Origin: Colias croceus
Taxonomy: Eukaryota; Arthropoda; Insecta; Lepidoptera; Pieridae
DNA length: 64,000 nucleotides
Direction of reading: 5' to 3'
NCBI RefSeq assembly: GCF_905220415.1
Contig: NC_059548.1
Location: forward strand, 5,768,501-5,832,500
Made by a program: the position numbers and the translations under genes. Below the pieces are notes generated by a model. The model did not search any database and was not told the origin of the DNA. It saw only the letters and a program-made list of their open reading frames with translations. Positions 32,801 through 40,040 of this stretch are shown here, in pieces (the first letter of the stretch is position 1; each line of letters begins with the position of its first letter).

Positions 32801-35136
32801 GGTAAACGGAATTTCGCACTTTGTAAAAGAAGGTAATTATCTATTATGCATGTTGTTTTGTGGAGGTTTCGTATTAAGTTATTTATTCTAAACGCTATGC
32901 TTATATACTACACCTGTATGCGACCAATGCTAACTTTAATGGATTATTTGTAATATACGTTTTAACTGACGCTCTTTTTTGATTTTTTCGTTATTCATTT
33001 ACAAAGACCGGTCTGGTTTAAAACCCCTATATTTTACGTTTATGACACATAATTGCATAACTACGAAATTGTGAGATCTTTATAAGTGTACATATGAAAT
33101 AGAAATGAACTAAAAATGAATATCAATTTCGGTTTAGAGGCTTTATTACGCAAATTTAGGTTTGGTCGGAATCTAGGTGCGATATATTTCCCTGTTTCCG
33201 TCCAACTGGGTTGCTTTTGCTTGCGCTGTGCTTGAGTGAAATTGCATGCGTTTATTTCAGGTCATCATCATGAGTGATAAAAAAGAGGCTGAAGTATTCT
33301 CATTAGCTGAAATAATACTTTTGGTGAAATGGATTTTAGAATTGGGCAAAGTAGTCAATGGGACATTCTAATTTAGTGTGGATGACCAGTGAGGCATATT
33401 ATGCATTTATTATAATAACAAAAACTAACTCTATGTTAGACTACTACAGTCTAACATAGAGTTAGTTTTTGTTATTATAATAAATGCTCAAATATTATTT
33501 AAAACTAGCGGTCCGCCCCGGCTTCGCCCGTGGTACATATTTAAAATATCTCTCCATAAGAACCATCCTCGTACTTCAAGTAATATAATAAATAAAAAAA
33601 GAATTATCGAAATCGGTCCCCGCGTGATGCAGTGAAAAGACGAAACGGGTTTTTACGAATTTACATTGTATTTCTATTATCATAAAGTTGATTTTAGTAG
33701 AAAATATTTGACTGGTCGGAATCTAGCTACTCAGTGGTCGGAAACACGTGTATTTGTACTCAGTCGGTCGGAAAATGGTGCTTTCAGTTAATTTCCAGTC
33801 GTGACAGTTAAAATCCAAATTTAGGTTATAAAAAGCCATTATGAAATACAATTATGTGCATATTTTAAAATATAAGTTCGTAATCTTTCATAATATCATT
33901 TTTTCTATGACCTCTAGAGTATTTAATTTATCTTTTAAAGGATTCATTTAGCCGTATCAATCAGTGGTCGGTATTCGGTGCCATTACGTTATATTATTAC
34001 AAAGTTTACTTCTTGACGTCACCATAATAATCTTCTGACGTTGGAAATGTATGAAGCAAAAACAACCCAACCACAATGAGTAGTATTTTCAAGTAAAACG
34101 TAATATTTGTCAATTAACAGGAAAGAAGGTGAGTGTGACAAACAAAAAATCTGCATCAGGAAATAATTCATTTGTCTGCTGCTGTTTTCATTAAAAGAGT
34201 AAAGAGTAACAAATAAAAAACATATGATAATTTTACGAAAGCTGAAACACTGTGAGTGTACAATTGAAATGAAAGCTCTATTTTGTTGGATTGGGTTTTC
34301 TCATTGAAATTATGAATAACTCGACCATAATTCTCATATTGAATATTTAAAATTTTAATAAGTACCTTTGTATATATAGTATATATACCTAGTAATTTTG
34401 TAATGAATTGCCATTCAAAAGACTTTCATAATACCTATCTCGTAAGAAGTCCATGAAGCACACTGCACAGGTCCTACATCAAAATTGAACAATTTATATT
34501 CAGTAGATTTAATATACTGAATTTAATTAATGACTCTTAACAATAATCTACAGCTGTGTTATGAAATCGTCGTGTAGGTACCAGTGTAAGGGCAATGGGT
34601 TGTTAGAAATTGTTCAATTACATTTATTCAGATGACGAACGTCACTTACAATATAAATGAATTGGTTGCTTCATTTCGTTGACCCTTAGACACGTGTAGA
34701 GAATACGAAAACGAAAGGAAATTCAAGAATTGAATACAAGAAATAAATAATATAATTCAATACTAAGAAATAAATACAATTTTACATAATCGTTACAAGG
34801 ATAATATGTAAATAAGACTTTAATATTAGAACACTTTTTATATACTGTGAACAGTAGTAATTATTATAGTTCAATGATAACCAATAAAGCTGTAAGCAAG
34901 AACTATGCTTTATGAATGAATTTTATCAAAAACTTATTCGTCAATGTACCTACTATCAATCGGAAATTCATGAATGAATAACCCCAATAAATGAGTCACA
35001 TTCACGACCGCAATACGTACATATAAAACAGTATCGATATAATGACCGGTCGATACGTACCTATTTGTTTGAGCGGCTCCTCGGTGAGCGGACATAGCTT
35101 AACTTTGTTTACAACGATAACCAACGTAAACTGCAT
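1194..35136 (-). CDS. ARHGEF10: ARHGEF10-type Rho guanine nucleotide exchange factor, 13-exon short isoform
   Basis: Joined exons on the minus strand: 35136-35061, 29382-29280, 18041-17831, 13076-12900, 8977-8818, 7246-7017, 6547-6425, 6039-5890, 5444-5246, 4718-4510, 4038-3781, 3277-3101, 2822-1194. The sum is 3702 nt, 1233 residues plus TGA, and all introns are GT/AG with matching phase. The family activates Rho GTPases by catalysing GDP/GTP exchange through a DH domain. DH is at about 168-358 (helix SFFGLMVKPVQRFPQFIMFL, ending in LNERKRDAERTQ), PH-like at about 390-600, WD40-like propeller from about 610 to the C-terminus with a Ser-rich linker at about 965-1160. Blade sequences such as YHTETFEHLQNIDIA and VSYHAHAGPVTF resemble vertebrate ARHGEF10/ARHGEF10L, with ARHGEF17 the next relative. 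The symbol denotes the family and not a proven one-to-one ortholog. The start is the first in-frame ATG after an upstream in-frame TAG. A longer N-terminus through 36449-36552 is likely. Confidence 0.88.
3101..3277 (-). CDS. ARHGEF10: Exon 12, propeller blade
   Basis: Acceptor CATTGACAG before 3277, donor ACTAGG|GTAAGT after 3101, 59 codons, phase 0 at both ends. VKCGCFYTSSGCAGGGVRRR, then SLLWVCAGGAQNTQLSVL and ATLKTLVTLDLPDTR, give the strand-turn-strand pattern of a WD40-like blade with the Leu-Trp-Val-Cys core strand. The Gly/Arg-rich loop is less conserved and GC-rich. Confidence 0.9.
3339..3510. repeat. Dispersed repeat fragment in intron 12
   Basis: A GC-rich block beginning with a T-run and AAGCTATTGCATAGCTTC and containing GCATGCAATAGCTTTACCGC near its far end, so an AGCTATTGCAT-type motif is present in opposite orientations about 110 bp apart. 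The block is unlike the AT-rich intron around it and resembles a dispersed element I associate with lepidopteran genomes, probably from a non-LTR retroelement. No clear target duplication was seen. It ends less than 300 bp from exon 11. Confidence 0.5.
3781..4038 (-). CDS. ARHGEF10: Exon 11, PH end and entry to propeller
   Basis: Acceptor CCTTCCAG before 4038, donor ACTGAG|GTAAGC after 3781, 86 codons, phase 0 at both ends. KKDDEMAWVDSCCLQL gives late PH strands. RAWATELRLAQLAQARANC is the closing PH helix with its Trp. KMPLYVTAAPVYSSNNLTE then leads into the first propeller strand, completed by VKCGCFYTSS of the next exon. The codon after the donor stays open in the genomic sequence, so intron retention here would read through for some distance. 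Confidence 0.92.
4107..4292 (+). mobile_element. Helitron-like (Lep1-type) short element in intron 10
   Basis: Starts TCCATACTATAATATTATAA and ends CGGACCGCTAGT, matching the 5'-TC and CTAG-T-3' ends that I associate with short lepidopteran Helitron-derived repeats. The interior has a CTGTCTGTCCGTC tract and GAAATTTGGTATGG. It is the reverse-orientation relative of 19027-19214. The family assignment is from recall; the shared sequence is seen directly. Confidence 0.6.
4510..4718 (-). CDS. ARHGEF10: Exon 10, PH-domain insert
   Basis: Acceptor CATCTCCAG before 4718, donor ATACAG|GTGTGT after 4510; 209 nt, entering in phase 1 and leaving in phase 0. It encodes a Ser-rich loop (RSGSLRSNSSSSTSTGDS), then a helical stretch NEMSALMHDYETVSRMADL and FKALLQNIQRSIQ that precedes the last PH strands. 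The Ser run is a plausible phosphorylation cluster, which is inference. Confidence 0.9.
5246..5444 (-). CDS. ARHGEF10: Exon 9, PH-like domain
   Basis: Acceptor CCTTCCCAG before 5444, donor CTCAGG|GTAAGG after 5246; 199 nt, phase 0 to phase 1. It encodes EFNQSGTLTKCKPRR, then the PH strands LLLLNDLVVCVSV and the acidic/Gly loop followed by LGLKWAHPVQDVDVLDTG. The RRLLLLNDLVVC pattern is the typical PH strand in RhoGEFs. Very GC-rich (about two thirds GC) between AT-rich introns. Confidence 0.93.
5760..5838. repeat. Alternating CA/CG microsatellite
   Basis: About 75 bases of nearly pure CA, CG and CGCA repeats in the intron between exons 8 and 9. The strict purine-pyrimidine alternation is the type of sequence able to adopt Z-DNA. 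It ends about 50 bases from the weak exon 8 donor. Confidence 0.85.
5890..6039 (-). CDS. ARHGEF10: Exon 8, DH-PH linker and PH strand 1
   Basis: Acceptor GTTCAACAG before 6039, donor CAATTG|GTTAGT after 5890, 50 codons, phase 0 at both ends. It encodes AFRGALRRLTRGG, a Gly/Ala-rich insert, then RRHLLRQDDLLQL, which begins the PH-like fold and joins EFNQSGTLTKCKPRR in the next exon. The donor GTTAGT is weaker than the other donors, so inefficient splicing here is possible. The phase match on both sides supports the junction. Confidence 0.88.
6425..6547 (-). CDS. ARHGEF10: Exon 7, end of DH domain
   Basis: Acceptor TATTACAG before 6547, donor GCAG|GTAAAT after 6425, 41 codons, phase 0 at both ends. 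It encodes DLLKHTPPGHVDRVALQRAL and TRLEALADALNERKRDAERTQ, the long last DH helix. The FLQ-DLLKHTPPGH junction with the preceding exon reproduces the pattern of vertebrate ARHGEF10 proteins as I recall them. Confidence 0.94.
6766..6965 (+). mobile_element. Helitron-like short element, second family
   Basis: Begins TCTATACAAATACTATAAAG and continues CTGAAGAGTTTGTTTG; ends GGAGCGCAGCTAGT. It shares its body (CTACTGGTCCGATTTGAAAA, TAGATAGCCCATTCATCGAG) with the copies at 51925-52088 and 54358-54551 (reverse). The ends are of the TC...CTAGT kind. The copies differ internally, so they are old. It lies between exons 6 and 7. Confidence 0.65.
7017..7246 (-). CDS. ARHGEF10: Exon 6, DH domain catalytic core
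   Basis: Acceptor CTTTCCAG before 7246, donor TACAG|GTAAGA after 7017; 230 nt, entering in phase 1 and leaving in phase 0. It encodes EVFLNAFSKAVVLDVYSDF, INNFSVAMELAKMESK, and the most conserved DH helix SFFGLMVKPVQRFPQFIMFL. In DH domains this last helix contacts the GTPase switch regions, and the basic KPVQR signature is intact, so the exchange activity looks functional. Confidence 0.95.
8139..8663. repeat. Inverted repeat, 122-bp arms (MITE-like)
   Basis: Arm 8139-8260 (TAGTTCAGGATACATCGCCC to GATTGTGGTAGCTA) is repeated in inverse orientation at 8542-8663, with roughly 10 percent mismatch and small changes in the ACGCCCAACAATTT segment. The spacer of about 280 bp includes a TTTA microsatellite (about 8500-8525). 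The sequence to the right, ending AAACCACCCTGTATAG near 8786, looks like a further transposon end without a partner on the left. It lies in the 1.57-kb intron between exons 5 and 6. Confidence 0.75.
8818..8977 (-). CDS. ARHGEF10: Exon 5, DH domain
   Basis: Acceptor TTCTAG before 8977, donor GATTG|GTGAGT after 8818; 160 nt, phase 0 to phase 1. The translation DYKKPLEESSPAILNASKI, then QTLFHRLPDILQCHLHF, then RTALADCARTWDRDEKIG contains the DH second conserved region (LFHRLPDILQCH) and the DEKIG turn that leads into the following helix. No frame in this exon was long enough to stand out alone. It was found from the phase gap between its neighbours and is bounded by good splice sites. Confidence 0.92.
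8978..12899 (-). other. Intron between exons 4 and 5
   Basis: 3.9 kb of AT-rich sequence with no coding frame that fits the gene's phase and no repeat that I could delimit. Short ORFs on either strand are the length expected by chance at this base composition. Confidence 0.7.
12900..13076 (-). CDS. ARHGEF10: Exon 4, start of DH domain
   Basis: Acceptor TTCCAG before 13076, donor TTAAT|GTGAGT after 12900, phase 0 at both ends, 59 codons. The first half is a Gly/Pro/Arg-rich linker (residues about 131-160). The second half, RRRHVVAAIIHSENSYVATL then QRLIN, is the first helix of the DH domain, where the family has an acidic residue before a Ser/Thr-Tyr pair (here SENSYV). The next exon continues DYKKPLEE, the expected helix continuation. 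Confidence 0.92.
13077..17830 (-). other. Intron between exons 3 and 4
   Basis: 4.75 kb, AT-rich, no gene seen. A GC-richer patch at about 14390-14520 contains a palindromic CRE (TGACGTCA, 14413-14420) and an E-box (CACGTG, near 14503) and could be an enhancer. Otherwise nothing delimited. Confidence 0.65.
14413..14420. promoter_or_regulatory. Palindromic CRE-like site
   Basis: A full TGACGTCA octamer followed by C. CREB/ATF-family factors bind this sequence. A CACGTG E-box and ACGTCA half-sites follow within 110 bp. Functional use is inferred only from the clustering. Confidence 0.35.
17831..18041 (-). CDS. ARHGEF10: Exon 3, N-terminal linker
   Basis: A polypyrimidine tract and TTTTTTGCAG precede 18041; the donor is GGAG|GTAGGA. 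The exon is 211 nt, entering with the last base of an Arg codon and leaving in phase 0. It encodes an amphipathic stretch (STGQLRNTLSRARELCERW), a Pro/Thr/Ser linker (TPSPPTPTPDDEGGG), then RLARWFSVRRGSAHQYD before the DH domain. The Arg-rich RWFSVRRGS piece looks conserved and could be a phosphorylation or membrane-binding site, which is inference. GC-rich against an AT-rich background. Confidence 0.9.
19027..19214 (-). mobile_element. Helitron-like (Lep1-type) short element
   Basis: Reverse-orientation copy beginning ACTAGCGGTCCGCCCCGG and ending TTATAATATTAGTATGGA, with a short (ACAG)n run inside. It aligns by eye along its full length with 4107-4292. Full-length and with well-preserved ends, so among the better copies in the window. 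Confidence 0.65.
23820..24034 (-). mobile_element. Retroelement fragment with poly(A) tail and 13-bp target duplication
   Basis: The 13-mer ATAATTAGCGGCC occurs at 23820-23832 and again at 24022-24034. Between them lies a GC-rich 189-bp body with a T-run directly after the left copy, meaning an A-tail on the minus strand. A-tail plus target duplication is the signature of target-primed reverse transcription, so this is a 5'-truncated LINE or a SINE inserted in minus orientation. The body contains two short inverted pairs (CCCAGGGCACTC/GAGCCCTGGG and CCCTGCTGAGTGCAGGG) that would fold in the RNA. Confidence 0.85.
24934..25775 (+). repeat. 100-bp tandem array, left arm
   Basis: About eight units of 100 bp. 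Each unit contains AAGATGGCGCCGACGAAAAT, TTTTCGTCATGGGTGTCATT, TTCATGGTTTTTGGGGTAGC and CGAATATGAGGTCAAAACT. Between about 25031 and 25540 units alternate (ACTGAAATCC with CGACGAAAAT, then ACTATAATCC with CGACAAAAAT), giving a 200-bp higher-order period. The outer units are more diverged. Open frames through the array result from lack of stops in the unit, and the 100-bp period is not a multiple of three, so they are not evidence of a protein. Confidence 0.95.
25776..26185. other. Spacer between the inverted 100-bp arrays
   Basis: 410 bp, AT-rich, with a GC-richer start (near GGAGCAAGGCGGCGATTTTG) and TCTCGCCAAAGAAGTTTCAC. No open frame or transposase motif. It would be the loop of the hairpin formed by the flanking arrays. 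Confidence 0.7.
26186..26919 (-). repeat. 100-bp tandem array, right arm in inverse orientation
   Basis: About seven units of the same 100-bp sequence as 24934-25775, reverse-complemented (TCGGCGCCATCTTGGATTTT, AGCTACCCCAAAAACCATGA). It shows less regular alternation than the left arm and one unit with a small insertion near 26795. The two arrays face each other across a 410-bp spacer, so one strand could fold into a long hairpin. Foldback-type elements have this layout, but no flanking target duplication was identified. Confidence 0.95.
27640..27718. repeat. 25-bp perfect inverted repeat with embedded direct repeat
   Basis: Arm 27650-27674 (TAATGTTTCGAATATATGAA...) is exactly inverted at 27694-27718. 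A direct copy of GTATACGGTCTA lies at 27640-27651 and 27679-27690. The combination suggests a local template-switch or snap-back duplication. Confidence 0.85.
29280..29382 (-). CDS. ARHGEF10: Exon 2, N-terminal region
   Basis: A TTTCACAG acceptor precedes 29382 and a CCCG|GTATGT donor follows 29280. The exon is 103 nt (2+33 codons+2), entering in phase 1 and leaving in phase 2. It encodes EHRSAGGSWEEPVSAVRNAP and then LRRSQRLNSTLDS, a basic Ser/Arg-rich stretch with no recognised domain. It is too short for a routine ORF cutoff and was found from the phase needed by the exon at 18041. GC content is sharply higher than the flanking introns. The exon would be shared by the long and short 5' forms. 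Confidence 0.85.
33403..33487. repeat. Perfect 40-bp palindrome with 5-base loop
   Basis: Arm 33403-33442 (GCATTTATTATAATAACAAA...) is exactly repeated in inverse orientation at 33448-33487, with the loop ACTAC between. There are no mismatches over 40 bp. Absence of decay implies a very recent origin. It is AT-rich, so an extruded cruciform is plausible. It lies inside element B. Confidence 0.9.
33504..33660 (-). mobile_element. Helitron-like fragment nested in element B
   Basis: Starts ACTAGCGGTCCGCCCCGG and shares AAGAACCATCCTCGTACTTC and GAATTATCGAAATCGGT with 39866-40040. The far end is not clear. It begins only 17 bases after the palindrome 33403-33487. Confidence 0.55.
35061..35136 (-). 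CDS. ARHGEF10: Exon 1 of the short isoform (start codon exon)
   Basis: The ATG at 35136-35134 opens 25 codons (MQFTLVIVVNKVKLC then PLTEEPLKQI) and ends in phase 1 at an ATAG|GTACGT donor. Joined to 29382 it completes GAT (Asp), reading PLKQI-D-EHRSAGG. Reading upstream in the same frame, a TAG is met before any other ATG, so this looks like a true first coding exon and not an internal one. The first dozen residues are hydrophobic, but too few and too interrupted by Lys to call a signal peptide. It sits 1.3 kb downstream of the alternative exon 36449-36552, which ends in the same phase, so the two are probably alternatives driven by different promoters. A transcript would settle it. Confidence 0.65.
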
Positions 35137-35290
35137 TGCGGTACACGGCACGGAACACAGTATAACTTTCTCACAATACTATCACTAACCGAGAAATGCA
35201 TCGTTCGCTGCGTGCAATACACTGCACAGTCGCTTTTGGACTAAGCCGGATTACCATAATTGCTGACTAACACCGTCAATTATTCTGCCT
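35137..35290 (-). promoter_or_regulatory. Putative promoter and 5' UTR of the short isoform
   Basis: Upstream of the ATG at 35136 on the minus strand the sequence turns moderately GC-rich (GCGACTGTGCAGTG, CACGCAGCGAACGATGC) and has an in-frame TAG. No TATA box was seen; GCAGTG-type sequences could serve as an initiator. Placement is inferred from exon 1 and not from a strong core-promoter motif. Confidence 0.3.
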
Positions 35291-36403
35291 ACCAACAAAC
35301 TATGACGACGAAAATGAACATTTGCGCACGAGTACAGCAGTTATTAAGGCATGGTTAATTGTAAATGCTCGGCTCCCGCATTAATTAAACGCGTGTGCGC
35401 AACGGGAGAGCTTTCGAGGACAAATATAAACACAAACGCAACTATTCCTGGTAACCGCTATCGTAATCGAATCTTCGAATTCATACTAGTCTGGATATTT
35501 CGCTCGCTGATCGTTTTATTGATTCAAGCAAATTCTTTGGAAACTTGGGCCATGTTTTCGTAAACATTACTATTATTTAGCATAACCATATGTTCAACAA
35601 CGAATTATCGATTCGGGAAGTAGTTATTTGTTATTGCAAATTGCAATTATAAAACATACCGGGTTATTAGGTTAGTGGTGATAGTTTTTATGAATATTTT
35701 TAATGTTTTCCCAGTTGTACATTAAACAAATGGCCAATAGTAACATACCTAATATCATTGTACACATTCAGAGTAACATTCTAGGTCGTTATAATTTATG
35801 ATAGTTATATCGTTTACGTTATAAGTTATAACAAACTATTATTCTGTCCTACTAACAGAGTTACCATCGTAATCTGTTAAACTAAATGGATTAACCATTC
35901 AATTATAATTTGTACAGCACTAAACTGTTCAAATTTATCACGAAATTTGCGTGACATTTACGACGTAATTTAATTAACTGGATAATGGCCAATTAATTGT
36001 GAGAGTTCATACCTGAACTGTTATTTTAAATACACATTACACACTCTTTATATTTTATTACCAAGAAATAAGTCATCCATCATTTTACTCAAGAAAATAA
36101 CTTTAAGAAATATGATTTCTATTTTACATGAACAGTAAAGCATATCAAGTCAACGATTCTATCTACATCAATAATCAAATCTCAATCATAATGAAATCAA
36201 TGAATGAAGCATATTGGTCTAGATATTTCCAATAATTTATAATACCTATAAAGAATTTATTACAAGTTTGTTTACTTTTTGCAGAGAAACTGCAACAACT
36301 CACAGCTCACTACAACATAATATACCTACATTCATGAACTACATTAAGTACATATACCAGAATCAGTATATTATCCAAACAAAGCAATTAGAACTCACAC
36401 AAA

Positions 36404-36411
36404 TGACGTCA
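36404..36411. promoter_or_regulatory. Palindromic CRE-like site near alternative exon
   Basis: TGACGTCA lies about 40 bases past the donor of exon 36449-36552, on the intron side. A third copy is at 34014-34021. Position close to a putative promoter region makes a regulatory role possible, but an octamer alone is weak evidence. Confidence 0.3.
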
Positions 36412-36448
36412 CAGACGCAGCTAATATCATATAGGAGAAATGACTTAC

Positions 36449-36552
36449 ATTTAATGAGAACAACTGAGTCGTGGGGCTCGCACTGCACCTGGGTGGCGTT
36501 CATGGCCAGCAGCCCGCCGCTGCCGGCCCCGCCACCCACACCTCCTGCTTCC
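36449..36552 (-). CDS. ARHGEF10: Alternative 5' coding exon (longer N-terminus)
   Basis: Acceptor GCTATACAG before 36552, donor TTAAAT|GTAAGT after 36449; 104 nt, entering in phase 2 and leaving in phase 1, which fits exon 2 exactly. It encodes EAGGVGGGAGSGGLLAMNAT then QVQCEPHDSVVLIK, a Gly-rich low-complexity start followed by a more ordered strand. GC content is far above its surroundings. It would replace exon 35061-35136, changing the junction residue from Asp to Tyr. An internal ATG (LLA-MNATQ) could also start translation. The exon feeding it from upstream is not certain. No family domain is recognised in it. Confidence 0.6.
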
Positions 36553-37655
36553 CTGTATAGCAAACAAATATAAGATTAGTAAACATGTCCATTTAATATT
36601 TTATTACTCATTGGCTGTTTAGTACAATACAATCTCACTTAAAAGTTTATAGTGGTAGCAAAAAAAAATATCATTTAGTTTCAGGCCTATAAAATAGCAA
36701 TTTATCCAGACAAATAATCTCATCTATATTATATATTATGTATTCATATTATATTATGTACCTTGGTGTCTTAGTAAAGTCTAGCATACAAATGAAAATA
36801 ATTTGGAAAATTTTGTTCAAGCAGTATGTTTACAACGCAAGTTTTCTTTTTTTTTAATATAGAAACCATAGAGGCAGTGTTATTGAAACTATGTTTTAAA
36901 GCTTAATAAACCATTAGACATGTAGTGTACTGACCACAATCCCATCTTCATCTTAACCACTCTAAATGAACCTAATAACATAGTTGTAAGTAACTGAGAA
37001 AGTGAAAATTCAAATCCTTGCTCAATCATAATTCCATAACATAGTTCTTCATCAAAGATCATTATTTGTTGTCCCGAAAGATTACTTCCTTGTACCACGG
37101 TAAAAATGTGAGTTGCTTCAATATATTTAACAAGTTTGTTTGGATCAATAAACATAAATTTATGTTGTATTTACTAATACTTTTAGAAGAAAACAAGGAA
37201 TTTGGCAAGTAATATGTATTACTATTTTCATTAAAGGTGTAAACAAAAATTTTAGTTCACAAAACCAACATGAATATTATTTAACATAACCCACATAAAT
37301 ATTACAGCTGTGTATCTGTATGTTTATTAAGATCCTGGACTTTAACCTCTAATTAATAAATTCACACAACATTAATTAGTTAGATTAAATACTTCATTGA
37401 CATGAATTAAAACATCATAGTTAATATCTGTAAAAAGAACATGGAAAGAAAACATTAAAGTCTAGTCACTAATTAAGAATTACAACAGAATAATTAAAGA
37501 GAATTTTCTTGAATAATATCATAGGTAAATGTTTGTTCTACTTCTCATTTCTACTTCTAATTTAATGTACAAAGTTCCCATATAAACTACTTACTGGCAG
37601 TCGTTCCACTCCTTAAATCACTTTAACATGGTTAATTCAAAAATTATATTACATA

Positions 37656-37870
37656 CAGTACTCCAAAAGTGATAATGCGCATAGAAATCTTCGTCACAGT
37701 TCAGTAACTGTCATATTCCCGGAGCTTCCGAAGATGATATGTATATAGAGTGGTTAAATGCATTTCCTTCATGCATAATTTAGTAAAATTTGTTTAGTCA
37801 AATGAAACACATTTTGGAAATACGACAATTAGCGAAGATTTGCATGCGCATTATTAATTTTGGAGTACTG
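37656..37870. mobile_element. 215-bp mariner-like MITE with TA duplication
   Basis: The ends CAGTACTCCAAAAGTGATAA and (reverse complement of the right end) CAGTACTCCAAAATTAATAA begin inverted repeats of about 38 bp with four mismatches, continuing through TGCGCAT and AAATCTTCG. TA flanks both ends (37654-37655 and 37871-37872). The element is short and non-coding. Confidence 0.85.
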
Positions 37871-39865
37871 TACATAGTTATTAGTTAGTTCTTATTTTTA
37901 TTTTGTTGTATTAAATAATTATTTCAAATACTATTTCAGATTCGCTTCCATATACTATGAACTATTCCATATACTATCATTATTCCTATGGCACCCTGAT
38001 TGTCAATGTGCGAATCTATGAAATGGCCAAGGAAATGGCAAACATGATATAATGTGTGTCAAATGTTATACAGATTCAATCAGCTGTTTTAGGTAAACAG
38101 TTGCATATCCTAAAAATGTGTTTGTTTTAAATATAACTAGGATATGTAGTATTTAATAACATATTGTTTTAAAGACAACATAGTAACATAAAAAATAAAT
38201 ATTACCAAATATTTGTTAAAAAAAGGCAAACAAAAAGTCACATGTTAACTATTAAAAATAATATTCACTAACTATTGCAATTAAATATTATAGAACTAAC
38301 AACACAAATTAAAAAACAAGCAAGAAATTGAATATTCTGGTCATACCATCCCTATTTCATAGAATAAAAATATACTAGGTACCTACATAAGATTTTTTAT
38401 TTTATTTTAGTTCATTTCAGTTACAGATGATAGACTCCAGGAATTATTAAATGACATTAGAATTGTTTAATTAAGATAGAAGAACTAGCTTATTAGTGTA
38501 AGTATAATTGGCTTCAAAAGGAAATGCTTATTATAAATTAATGAATGACCCTAATAAAATAATAACACACAGTAGTAATGGCCTTGGAACAATTATGCAA
38601 TGGCAGATATTAATTAAGGTAATTATGCTTTTACTCTGAATTGGATCCTTAACAATTTGTTCTAGGATTTACTTTTAACCCTTAATTAATGACTTTATGA
38701 ATTTGTGGGCCCATTTTATAGAAACAATAATTACATTTACATAATTTTTAATAGTTACACAAAACAAATTTAATGAATTTTTGTTACAAATTATTGAAGC
38801 ATAGGTTTTTTTTTTAATTACTCAAAAGTATATTATCATCATCTCACTTCTGTAGAGTTGCAATACTTACAGTAAATTAAATTTCATATTTAACAATTAG
38901 TAACACGTATGACAGTTCTTTATCACTTTCCTCTACTTCATCGTTGTCTGGTAGAAATAACTCGTGGCGATAAGACTCTCATTGTATCCTTGTTCTTTTT
39001 TGTGTTTCATCTTTGTAATTTGTTTTATTGAGTGCAATAAGGAATTTTATTTCTACATGCAATACTGGAATCTTATCAGTGGTATTACAACAAAAAAATT
39101 GGCCTATATAGGTACCTAACTTGGGACCAAGTAATTCCCTAACACTGATTTAACTTTCAAAATCATGCTTGTAGTTTTGATGCTATCATACAATCAAAGG
39201 TTTCCTCTTTATAATAGTTACTTATTAGTGAGGATGTTTACTTATGGATCATTATGAAATAAACAGTAAGCCATTATGTATACTTAAATCAATCTACATA
39301 AAAAACTACATTATGTAAGATACCATGATTAAGCTTCACGCTTCATGTACATTAAAAAATGTGTTGTTGGAAAAGGAGAGGTTTCAATAATTACAGATCG
39401 ACATGTTCAAATTATATGTCACCAAATTAATATAATAGTTGAATTATAAGTAAATTAATAATTATATAGTTAAATACATTTTGCTACTCATTGTTACATT
39501 TAGATGAGTAATTAAAAATAAGTGTAATTAATTTGGGAATTTACCTTATGAATTGTGAGTCAGAACTCAAATTTTAATTTATATAATGATAACAGAGGTT
39601 TTGGAAGCTATGCCTAAAATATACTGAATGATGTTGGCCTCATAAATAGAACATAACTTATTAAAAGATTGTTGTATACCTATAACATAACTTTTTTAAC
39701 ATAATTCATATTTTTTTTTATGAAACACATGCAATGTAATAATATTATGTTAATTATCTTCACTTACAATCTACTCAATTGGTTGTGTCTGATAGGGATA
39801 AACTCAAAAACAACTGAGCAGTGAGCACATTTTGAAGTCTTATAGGTGATTGAAATTTATTGAGT

Positions 39866-40040
39866 ACTAGCGGTCCGCCCCGGCTTCGCCCGTGGTACAT
39901 ATTAACGTTTTCTCTACATAAGAACCATCCTCGTACTTCAAGGAATATAATAAAAAAAGAATTATCGAAATCGGTTCAGCCGTTCTCGAGTTATGGAATT
40001 ACAACGAAAAGTGGCATTGATTTTTATATATTAGAAGATA
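39866..40040 (-). mobile_element. Helitron-like short element
   Basis: Begins ACTAGCGGTCCGCCCCGG and ends near TTTTATATATTAGAAGATA, with an interior CATCCTCGTACTTCAAGGAA, TCGAAATCGGTTCAGCCG and TTCTCGAGTTATGG. The second half differs from the 19027 copy, so at least two subfamilies share the same 3' end. Confidence 0.6.

Larger units (their letters stand above)
32354..33989. mobile_element. TA-flanked 1.64-kb non-autonomous DNA transposon (element B)
   Basis: The left end ACGTAACGGCACCG and right end CGGTGCCATTACGT are inverted repeats (19 of 23 bases agree if extended to CCGAC), flanked by TA at 32352-32353 and 33990-33991. The interior carries many GGTCGGAA/TTCCGACC-type motifs in both orientations (for example CCGACCGAATCGGTCGG, TGGTCGGAATCTAG twice). 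No transposase frame is present, so it must be mobilised in trans. A TA duplication suits Tc1/mariner-like families. It carries a nested Helitron-like piece and the palindrome at 33403-33487. Confidence 0.7.
29383..35060 (-). other. Intron between exon 1 and exon 2
   Basis: 5.7 kb. It holds the TA-flanked element 32354-33989 and its nested repeats, and a 17-base T-run at 31717-31733. The remainder is AT-rich; no gene-phase exon was found. Confidence 0.7.

Noticed and set aside
33403..33487. Precursor microRNA
   Set aside because: The arms are perfectly complementary over 40 bp with a 5-base loop, whereas animal pre-miRNAs usually have mismatches and larger loops. The palindrome lies inside a transposon.
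36889..37155. 88-codon minus-strand frame with natural-looking composition
   Set aside because: No recognised domain, no good acceptor or donor in phase with the gene, and frames of this length are expected a few times by chance in 64 kb of AT-rich DNA.
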